From Bacteroidales bacterium (GTDB lineage Bacteria > Bacteroidota > Bacteroidia > Bacteroidales > 4484-276): a stretch of 5,754 bases of DNA. This document shows, in pieces, positions 1 to 5,754 of the stretch. Numbering within the stretch: the first letter of the stretch is position 1; each line of letters begins with the position of its first letter. Location: positions 1 to 5,754 of the forward strand of contig JAGYLT010000161.1 of NCBI GenBank assembly GCA_018400545.1, written 5' to 3'. A program made the translations under genes and the position numbers. The notes under the pieces are model-generated. The model was not told the origin of the DNA, made no database searches, and worked only from the letters and a program-made list of their open reading frames with translations.

Positions 1-1
1 A

Positions 2-424
2 ATTTTATCAGCCATATTTGGTATGCTTTCAGGGCTTACCGGCACTGCCATATCCAGTGCAGGCAATAATATTTCCACAGGGCCGGTGATCGTTTTGGTA
101 GCTGTAAGCATTGTCCTGATCTCATTTGTTTTTGCTCCTGAACGCGGTTGGCTCGCCAGGGCGATCAATAAAAACAGGAATCGCCGTTCGCTGGAGCTCA
201 ATAATTTGTTGCAAGGTTTATACGAAACCTGTAAAACGCATGAAAATGTTCAGCACAAACATTCAATTAATATCATCAAAGCCATGCCGGCTTACCATCC
301 AAAATCACTCAGGGTCTTGGAAGAGCAGCATTTGATTGAGATTGAGCAAAATATGTGGTGCCTCACGGAAAAAGGTATTTTAAAAGCCAGTAGAAATGAT
401 CAACCGGGAAGTGATATAATATGA
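2..424 (+). CDS. Metal ABC transporter permease (ABC-3 family), C-terminal part, with winged-helix-like tail
   Basis: This is the 3' end of a gene that begins before the window; the frame is open from the first complete codon at position 2, so the ATG at 23 is internal rather than a start. About 140 residues are visible. The first ~55 are hydrophobic and include a STGP motif followed by a membrane helix ending in FAPERG, the usual end of the membrane domain in TroC/MntC-like permeases, which form the channel for Mn, Zn or Fe uptake in the inner membrane. A basic stretch (KNRNRR) then leads into a soluble tail of roughly 85 residues with an LTEKG wing motif, like the N-terminal DNA-binding half of DtxR/MntR proteins. 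The tail also has a Cys/His cluster (positions 230-262). The stop overlaps the start of the next permease by ATGA, indicating translational coupling. The family call is firm; the metal is not determinable. Confidence 0.88.
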   Translation: MLSAIFGMLSGLTGTAISSAGNNISTGPVIVLVAVSIVLISFVFAPERGWLARAINKNRNRRSLELNNLLQGLYETCKTHENVQHKHSINIIKAMPAYHPKSLRVLEEQHLIEIEQNMWCLTEKGILKASRNDQPGSDII

Positions 425-1593
425 CAGCACCACAAATCGAAATACAGATTATTGCATCGCTGGTGGCTGTAGCCTGCGCCATTCCAGGTGTTTTCCTGGT
501 TTTGCGCAAAATGGCCATGATCAGCGATGCCATCAGCCATGCTATTTTGCCCGGCATTGTAGTAGGTTTTCTGCTTACCGGTTCTCTCAATTCTCCGTTG
601 CTGATTCTTTTGGCTGCTGTTACCGGATTACTCACGGTGGTGCTGGTGGAGATACTCAGTAAAACAAATCTGGTTAAGGAAGATGCAGCCATCGGGCTGG
701 TTTTTCCGGCATTATTCAGCATTGGGGTAATCCTGATCTCAAGGAATGCATCAAATATTCATATTGATACCGATGCTGTTTTGATGGGTGAAATAGCATT
801 TGCACCTTTCGACAGGCTGGTTGTTTCGGGCGTTGATCTGGGGCCGCAGAATGCCTGGGTAATGTTTGCCATTTTATTGATCAACGTTTTGTTTACGATT
901 GTTTTTTTCAAGGAATTAAAAATCAGCACCTTTGATGCCGGGTTGGCAGCCAGCCTTGGTTTTGCTCCGGTTGCCATGAACTACGCTTTGATGGCCACAG
1001 TTTCGGTGACCACAGTTGGAGCTTTCGATGCTGTGGGCGCCATATTGGTGGTGGCCTTTATGATTGTTCCGGCGGCAGCGGCCTACCTGCTTACTGACGA
1101 TTTGAAAGCCATGCTCATGATCACCACGGTTATTGGCATTTTCACGGCAATTTCAGGATACTGGGTGGCGCGTTTCCTTGACGTTTCCATATCCGGTTCC
1201 ATGGCCTCGATGTGCGGGTTGATTTTTCTTGCTGTTTTTTTGACGGCACCCCAGCGGGGATTATTTTCCATCATCAGGCGAAAGAGAAGACAAAAGTTAG
1301 AATTTTTACAGATGACCCTGGCCATGCATATCGCGAATCACAGCGGTGAAAATGAAGACATCGAAGAGCGCAGGATAAGCCATCTCAGCAGGCATCTTGG
1401 CTGGGCGCCCGATTTTGCACAACAGGTTGTTAAAGATGCTGAAAGACGGAAATTATTAAAACTGGAAGGAGAGGTGATGGGCCTCACTGAGAAAGGCAGA
1501 AAGTTTGTTTCGGCTGCCGAGGGATTAATCTCAGCCACGCATCATCCCGATTTTGAGGTGCTCAGAAAGGAGTTTATTATTTTTTCAGATTAA
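421..1593 (+). CDS. Metal ABC transporter permease (ABC-3 family) with C-terminal DtxR/MntR-like winged-helix tail
   Basis: A complete 390-residue inner-membrane permease, presumably pairing with the preceding permease to form the channel of a Mn/Zn/Fe ABC importer. About eight or nine hydrophobic segments fill residues 8-275. Family signatures are SDAISHAILPGI (residues 35-46) and the segment from DAVGAILVVAF to VPAAAAYLL (203-224), typical of ZnuB/TroC/TroD proteins. After the basic cluster RRKRR (286-290) comes a cytosolic tail of about 100 residues: a helix containing H303 and H307, a probable helix-turn-helix around 316-348, and an LTEKG wing at 355-359. Plain ZnuB-type permeases are about 260-300 residues, so the tail is an extension. 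The ATG overlaps the upstream stop as ATGA, with a weak purine stretch (GGGAAG) before it. Its stop shares bases with the stop of the convergent kinase gene. Role is well supported; metal and tail function are inferred. Confidence 0.92.
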   Translation: MTAPQIEIQIIASLVAVACAIPGVFLVLRKMAMISDAISHAILPGIVVGFLLTGSLNSPLLILLAAVTGLLTVVLVEILSKTNLVKEDAAIGLVFPALFSIGVILISRNASNIHIDTDAVLMGEIAFAPFDRLVVSGVDLGPQNAWVMFAILLINVLFTIVFFKELKISTFDAGLAASLGFAPVAMNYALMATVSVTTVGAFDAVGAILVVAFMIVPAAAAYLLTDDLKAMLMITTVIGIFTAISGYWVARFLDVSISGSMASMCGLIFLAVFLTAPQRGLFSIIRRKRRQKLEFLQMTLAMHIANHSGENEDIEERRISHLSRHLGWAPDFAQQVVKDAERRKLLKLEGEVMGLTEKGRKFVSAAEGLISATHHPDFEVLRKEFIIFSD

Positions 1594-2759
1594 TGTTTAT
1601 TGGGAAATTCCAGGGTCACCATAGCGCCACCTTCCGGCATGTTTTCAGCTTTCACCGAACCACTCAGTAAATCCATGGCCAGCTTAACAGCAGCTAATCC
1701 AAGTCCAAATCCCTGATGCCTCAGGTTAGGCCCATCTTTGGAAAACAGGCTGAAAAGCTGTTCCAGGTCTTTCCCGGAAAAACCGGGCCCATTGTCGATG
1801 ATCCTTAGTGTGGTTTTGTCGGTCTGAAAATTCAATTCGTAAATAATTCTTACGTTCTTTTCAGCCGCAAGAATCGCATTTTCAGTAATTTTCCCGACAA
1901 TGTTGCTTACCAGCCCGGAATCGCCTGATATTGCCACAGGGTCTCCGTTTATTGAAATTTCATGTTGAAATGCTTTTTCAGAAAAATTAATTTTTGCCTG
2001 TTTGGCCGTGTTCTCGCAAATCGCTTTCAGATCGATTTCGTCATATTCAATTTCATATTTCCCCAGTTGTATTTCGGTGATCAACAGGGCAGTTTCTGCC
2101 AGGGAAATCAGCCGGTCAGTGGATTGTCTGAGGCTGTTGAGCTCTTCGATGTGGCTGGTATTTTTCAGGGAATCATGGAGGATTTCGGTAAACCCGTTTA
2201 TTATATTTAAAGGTGTACGCAGCTCATGGCTGATCAGGGTTAGGAAATCACTTTTTGATTTTTCCAGGATCGACAATTTTTTATTGACATGCAGAATCTC
2301 AGCAGTTTTGGCTTTTACTTTCTCTTCGAGATCCAGGTTGATTTCCTCCAGTTTTTCACGTTGCTTCAGCAGATCCACCTGGGTTTTTACCCGAAGCAAT
2401 AATTCGTCATCATTAAAAGGTTTTACCACATAATCGTTTGCCCCCAGTTCAAGTCCTTTTACCACACTGGCCTTGTCAGATTTGGCAGTAAGAAAAATGA
2501 TCGGGATGTGTGCGGATACTTCATTGTTTTTCAACTTTTCACAAACTTCAAATCCATCCATCTCCGGCATAAGTATATCCAGCAGGATCAGGTGAAAACG
2601 CTCCTGGCTTTTAATGATTTCAAGCGCTTCGGAACCACTCGTGGCAAATGAAACATTGTAGTCTTTTTCAAGAAGTATCTGTCCGATGATCTGAACATTT
2701 TTTGTGTTGTCATCAATCACAAGGATGTTGATGTCTTCATTTAGGTAGATGGGTTCCAT
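1590..2759 (-). CDS. Soluble hybrid: receiver domain followed by histidine kinase (REC-HisKA-HATPase)
   Basis: A 389-residue cytoplasmic signalling protein with no signal peptide or membrane helix. Residues ~10-127 form a receiver domain with acidic pair D16/D17, phospho-acceptor D61 (LLDILMP), T91 and K113 (KPF). A charged coiled coil (~128-170) links it to a HisKA domain with H178 in SHELRTPLN, then an ATPase domain (~275-388) with N294, the G1 box DNGPGF (322-327) and the G2 box GFGLGL (350-355). The key catalytic residues are therefore present, although the N box is atypical. The order suggests that phosphorylation of the receiver, probably by the kinase encoded just upstream, tunes this protein's own kinase activity. 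There is no DNA-binding domain. It starts 12 bases after the stop of the 909-residue kinase, with an in-frame TAG just before it that fixes the earliest possible start; the leader is A-rich with only a weak GGAAA. The two genes surely form one operon; the direction of phosphotransfer is inferred. Confidence 0.92.
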   Translation of the reverse strand: MEPIYLNEDINILVIDDNTKNVQIIGQILLEKDYNVSFATSGSEALEIIKSQERFHLILLDILMPEMDGFEVCEKLKNNEVSAHIPIIFLTAKSDKASVVKGLELGANDYVVKPFNDDELLLRVKTQVDLLKQREKLEEINLDLEEKVKAKTAEILHVNKKLSILEKSKSDFLTLISHELRTPLNIINGFTEILHDSLKNTSHIEELNSLRQSTDRLISLAETALLITEIQLGKYEIEYDEIDLKAICENTAKQAKINFSEKAFQHEISINGDPVAISGDSGLVSNIVGKITENAILAAEKNVRIIYELNFQTDKTTLRIIDNGPGFSGKDLEQLFSLFSKDGPNLRHQGFGLGLAAVKLAMDLLSGSVKAENMPEGGAMVTLEFPNKH

Positions 2760-2771
2760 GATTTTCCGCTA

Positions 2772-5501
2772 TTATGATTTTACCATTTCAAGCAATTCGG
2801 GAAAAACTTTCATCAGTTGCTTAACCTGGTCGATGTCGAATTTTTTTCCGGCCTCTCTGATTTTTAATGCATAATTTTTAAGGCCATTAAGATTGTTCTT
2901 AACGGCGAATTCTTCAATTTCATTTGTGAAAGCCAGAATTTTATTCATCGAGTTGCTGCTGTAAACATACATCCATTTTTGTTTCAGTTGTTCCGATAGT
3001 TCACCAGATTTTTCCAGGGCTTCGGCCATACCTTCATCTCTGAAAGCATCTAAAGCGTAGTCTGCATGATCGGTTTCAGTAGTTGGTTTTTCCTTTACCC
3101 GGTGCGGTAATATCTCCGATACTTTTTCATACAAATCATCCAGGAGCACAGGCTTGGATATCAATCCCGAAAACAGTTTAATTTCATCCTCATTTAATCT
3201 GTCGAATATATTGGAGGCAGAAAAAGCAATGATATTGGTGTTTTTCAGGTTTTCGTCTTTTTTGATAATTTCCGTGGCTTCCAGTCCGTCAATTCCTGGC
3301 ATTTTAATGTCCATCATGATGATATCCGGATGGTGTTTTTTGGCCAGTTCAATGGTTTCTTTGCCGTTTGCCGCTTCATAAATCAGAACGTTTGTATTTT
3401 CGAAACATACTTTTATCAAACCACGGTTCATTTCTTCGTCATCGGCCACAAGAATTTTTCCGCCTGTAAATTCATATTCCAGCTCTTCGCTGAGGTCGGC
3501 TTTGTGGCCTGGTTTTTCATCGGAGCCGTAGCCAACCGGAATATCTTTAAAAAATACAGTAAAGGTACTTCCTTCCCCTTTTTTACTTTCTACGGATATT
3601 TCGCCGTTCATCATTTCGGTGAGGCGTTTGGAAATGGCAAGGCCAAGTCCGGTACCACCCATCTGCTTTTGCTCTTTGGTGTTTACCTGCCTGAACGATT
3701 CGAATATCTGCTCCAGATCATGGGCTGTAATGCCAATGCCGGAATCCATTACCCTGATTCGTACATTGATTTTGGTTGAAAAATCAGATTGGTATTTATT
3801 CAGGACCGGGGCATCAACCAATATTTTCACATACCCTTTTTCGGTGAACTTTATGGCGTTTCCAATCAGGTTAACCAGGATTTGCCGCATTCTGATTTCG
3901 TCGATGATGATATTTTGCGGCATTTTGGGATCGATATCCACACTCAGATCCAACTTTTTTTCCTGTGCTTTTAGTAAGAACAACTCCCGGATGTTCATGA
4001 TCAGAAGTTTAAGATTGATGGTGTCCGGGGTAAGCATTATTTTCCCGGCTTCAATCTTCGACATATCGAGGATGTCGTTTAAGAATCTGAGCAGGTTGTA
4101 GCTGCTCATTTCGATGGATTCGAGATATTTTCTCAGCTTTTGTTCAGTAACCTTTTTCTTGAGAATACTGTTAAATCCGATGATTATATTAAGTGGTGTA
4201 CGGATTTCGTGGCTCATGTTGGCCAGGAAAAGCGATTTGAATTCAAGTGCTTTTTCGGTTTCTTCTTTTGATTTTTTTAGAATAATATTAAGTTTTTCAA
4301 GCTCTTCCTTGCTCCGGGTCAATTGTTTATTCCTTAATCTCAGGCGTGAAAACAAATAGGTAATGATTACAATAAAAATTAAAAATACGATGGTAGAGCC
4401 AATGAATCCATTACGCATTCTGACCTGGCGTAGGTTTTCCTGTTTCAATTCCTGGTTTTCGCGTTCTTTTTTTTCGGTTTCATACTTTGCTTCTATTTCG
4501 GCGATTGCTTTCTGCCGCTTCATTGAATTAATTGAGTCTAAAATTTGCATTACAGAATCTTTATAAAAATAGGCAAGTTTGTAATTTTTCATATTTTCAT
4601 AATTAGTCTGATAAACCTTGTAAATTAATTCCCAGAGGTCGAGTGATTTGACTTCAGTGGCAATCGATTCAGCTTTTTTTATGTTTTTATTGGCAAGTTC
4701 TGTTTCATCTACGTAGAAGTAGGCATCTGCAATATTAGCAAGTGTTTTACCATAATTAATCGAATTACCCGATTTTATCACAGCCTCCTCTGCAAGTAGA
4801 TAATATTTTATTCCTTCATAAACCATTTTCTGGTTTCCGCGATGTGAACCATAATATGCGGAAAAAAGCCCCAGGTTAAAGTAAACAAGATATTTTTTAT
4901 CATTATCTGTAATTAACTCTGTGAATACCACTGCCTCATTAAAAATATCAGTAGCCTTTTCCCATTGTTCTTTTTTAAGGTAAATCAAACCCGCATACAT
5001 TTGAGTCATTACCAAAGAAAAATAATCTTTATCTTCTCCTAATATTTGTTTTTTGTATTGAATCGAATTCAGGTAATAATCCAAAGCTTTATCATTATCA
5101 CCCAAATCATCATCATATACTATTCCTATGTTATTCAAAGTTTGTGCGATGGTAAATGTATCCTGAGCCATCTCTGCAACCTCAAGTGCCTTGATAAAAT
5201 AGTCAATTGTTTCTTTTATATTCCCTTCATCGCGATATGTTCTTCCAATTCGGTTGTAGAATGACCACAAAAACCGGCTGTTCCCAATTTTTTCCGAGAA
5301 TTCAAGACCTTGTTGACAAACAATCCGGCATGAATCCAAATCGGTTTCTAACAAATGCTTGGTAATAACTTCATAAGCCTCCAGTTTGAGCGAATCAGAA
5401 TAATCTGGTGAATGAATTACATTCCACAAACTATCCGATTTATTCAGGCCAAAACAATTTATTGAAGAAGCGATTATCAGAAAAAGTAGTGTTTTTTTCA
5501 T
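2772..5501 (-). CDS. TPR-containing transmembrane hybrid histidine kinase with receiver and C-terminal helical domain
   Basis: A 909-residue membrane hybrid kinase. Residues 1-18 look like a signal peptide (MKKTLLFLII start). About 75-322 is helical with several TPR-like repeats, for example around 78-112 and 118-152 (NNIGIVY), placed in the periplasm. A charged coiled coil (327-362) with AKYETEKKE precedes a single membrane helix (about 365-385), and a second coiled coil leads into HisKA with H431 in MSHEIRTPLN. The ATPase domain has N544/N548 (NLIGNAIKFTEKG), DSGIGI (586-591) and GGTGLGL (615-621). The receiver (~684-800) has D687/D688, phospho-acceptor D731 (MMDIKMPG), S761 and K783. Residues ~805-909 are helical and end in a KKFDIDQV...FPELLEMV pattern resembling a phosphotransfer domain without its histidine. 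An in-frame TGA 21 bases upstream and the signal peptide fix the start; the leader (AAACATCAAAAA) is A-rich with no Shine-Dalgarno, as is common in Bacteroidota. First gene of an operon with the receiver-kinase gene. Ligand unknown. Confidence 0.94.
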   Translation of the reverse strand: MKKTLLFLIIASSINCFGLNKSDSLWNVIHSPDYSDSLKLEAYEVITKHLLETDLDSCRIVCQQGLEFSEKIGNSRFLWSFYNRIGRTYRDEGNIKETIDYFIKALEVAEMAQDTFTIAQTLNNIGIVYDDDLGDNDKALDYYLNSIQYKKQILGEDKDYFSLVMTQMYAGLIYLKKEQWEKATDIFNEAVVFTELITDNDKKYLVYFNLGLFSAYYGSHRGNQKMVYEGIKYYLLAEEAVIKSGNSINYGKTLANIADAYFYVDETELANKNIKKAESIATEVKSLDLWELIYKVYQTNYENMKNYKLAYFYKDSVMQILDSINSMKRQKAIAEIEAKYETEKKERENQELKQENLRQVRMRNGFIGSTIVFLIFIVIITYLFSRLRLRNKQLTRSKEELEKLNIILKKSKEETEKALEFKSLFLANMSHEIRTPLNIIIGFNSILKKKVTEQKLRKYLESIEMSSYNLLRFLNDILDMSKIEAGKIMLTPDTINLKLLIMNIRELFLLKAQEKKLDLSVDIDPKMPQNIIIDEIRMRQILVNLIGNAIKFTEKGYVKILVDAPVLNKYQSDFSTKINVRIRVMDSGIGITAHDLEQIFESFRQVNTKEQKQMGGTGLGLAISKRLTEMMNGEISVESKKGEGSTFTVFFKDIPVGYGSDEKPGHKADLSEELEYEFTGGKILVADDEEMNRGLIKVCFENTNVLIYEAANGKETIELAKKHHPDIIMMDIKMPGIDGLEATEIIKKDENLKNTNIIAFSASNIFDRLNEDEIKLFSGLISKPVLLDDLYEKVSEILPHRVKEKPTTETDHADYALDAFRDEGMAEALEKSGELSEQLKQKWMYVYSSNSMNKILAFTNEIEEFAVKNNLNGLKNYALKIREAGKKFDIDQVKQLMKVFPELLEMVKS

Positions 5502-5556
5502 TTTTTGATGTTTGAGAAGTCAATTTCTGTTTTGATTAAATTTGATTCGTACGCAT

Positions 5557-5574
5557 AATTATCTGGGGATAATT
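5557..5574. repeat. Perfect 7-bp inverted repeat with 4-base spacer in the kinase operon leader
   Basis: AATTATC, the spacer TGGG, then GATAATT form a perfect dyad centred about 64 bases upstream of the start codon of the TPR hybrid kinase. It could be an operator for a dimeric regulator or a weak RNA hairpin in the leader. The arms are AT-rich, so a hairpin would be only moderately stable, and no T-run marks it as a terminator. The repeat is directly visible; its function is inference. Confidence 0.4.
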
Positions 5575-5694
5575 GCCTCATGAGCATTTGAAAATTTTAT
5601 AATACTGGAAATCTGCCTGTTAAACGGAGTCATCGATTAATAATTCAGCATTACATCATTTCATTGCCCAGGAAGATAGTGAGCTAATTTGTTT

Positions 5695-5702
5695 CAAAAA
5701 TA
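5695..5702 (-). promoter_or_regulatory. Possible Bacteroidota-type -7 promoter box (TATTTTTG) for the kinase operon
   Basis: On the minus strand this octamer matches the TAnnTTTG consensus of the Bacteroidota primary sigma factor. It lies about 194 bases upstream of the kinase start codon. No good TTTG -33 element is found at the expected 19-21 base spacing upstream; the nearest is TTTC with about 23 bases between. It sits in very AT-rich DNA where chance matches are likely, so this is a weak candidate only. Confidence 0.15.
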
Positions 5703-5754
5703 AAAAAAACATTGAGACTGAGGGGAGAAAGAAAATAATTTAAAAATAAATTTT

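Larger units (their letters stand above)
5502..5754. other. Non-coding leader region upstream of the kinase operon
   Basis: This 253-base stretch to the window edge has no plausible coding frame on either strand and is strongly AT-rich, with A and T runs at 5696-5709 and 5734-5754. It should carry the promoter and 5' leader of the minus-strand kinase operon, and perhaps signals for whatever lies beyond the edge. I see no tRNA-like, riboswitch-like or terminator-like structure; the inverted repeat and the promoter-like box are listed separately. Confidence 0.6.

Noticed and set aside
23..25. ATG at 23 as the start of a small separate protein
   Set aside because: The frame is open to the window edge and the encoded helix continues upstream in the pattern of a permease, so this Met is internal.
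363..722. Minus-strand open frame of 119 codons inside the permeases
   Set aside because: It is a shadow of the membrane-protein coding sequence, crosses the ATGA junction, and shows no domain.
1508..1535. GGCTG/CAGCC inverted repeat near the permease 3' end, and the TCGGCTGCCGA palindrome, as a terminator
   Set aside because: Stems are only five pairs with a poor loop, lie inside coding sequence, and have no following T-run on either strand.
2002..2433. Open frame of 143 codons on the plus strand opposite the receiver-kinase gene
   Set aside because: It is antisense to conserved kinase motifs, its product is low-complexity Ser/Arg/Phe-rich, and it has no recognisable domain.
3330..4101. 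Overlapping plus-strand open frames of 149 and 160 codons opposite the TPR kinase
   Set aside because: The minus-strand protein has intact catalytic motifs throughout this span; the plus-strand translations resemble nothing and overlap one another.
5448..5501. Lipoprotein signal at Cys16 of the TPR kinase
   Set aside because: The residues before the cysteine (S-I-N) do not fit a lipobox, which needs a small residue such as Gly, Ala or Ser immediately before Cys; an ordinary signal peptide fits better.
5537..5544. TAAATTTG on the plus strand, a match to the Bacteroidota -7 consensus
   Set aside because: No gene follows on the plus strand within the window, and the nearest TTTG upstream is about 22 bases away; a chance match in AT-rich DNA is likely.

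Overview
The window looks like part of a Bacteroidota chromosome. The evidence is an AT-rich initiation region without a Shine-Dalgarno for the big kinase, a periplasmic TPR sensor kinase carrying the KYETEKKE-type linker that I associate with this phylum, and paired metal permeases with winged-helix tails. Genus cannot be told from the sequence alone.

Layout. Positions 2-424 (+) hold the C-terminal end of an ABC-3 family (Zn/Mn/Fe) permease cut off by the window edge. A second, complete permease of the same family overlaps it by ATGA and runs 421-1593 (+). Both continue past their last membrane helix into a cytosolic tail resembling the DNA-binding half of DtxR/MntR regulators. The ATPase and solute-binding partners would be expected upstream, outside the window.

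The rest is a two-gene signalling operon on the minus strand. The promoter-proximal gene (5501-2772) encodes a 909-residue hybrid histidine kinase: signal peptide, periplasmic TPR array, one membrane helix, kinase core, receiver, and a C-terminal helical domain. Twelve bases later, in the same reading frame, comes a soluble 389-residue protein with receiver-then-kinase order (2759-1590). Neither has a DNA-binding output domain, so the signal must leave through a partner not seen here. The kinase operon and permease operon converge, and their stop codons share a TTAA.

Positions 5502-5754 have no gene. They contain the leader of the kinase operon, including one clean 7-bp inverted repeat and a weak promoter-like box. 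I see no RNA gene, mobile element, CRISPR array or convincing terminator. The content is mostly recognisable families; the points most worth a second look are the regulator-like tails on both permeases and the outputless kinase pair.
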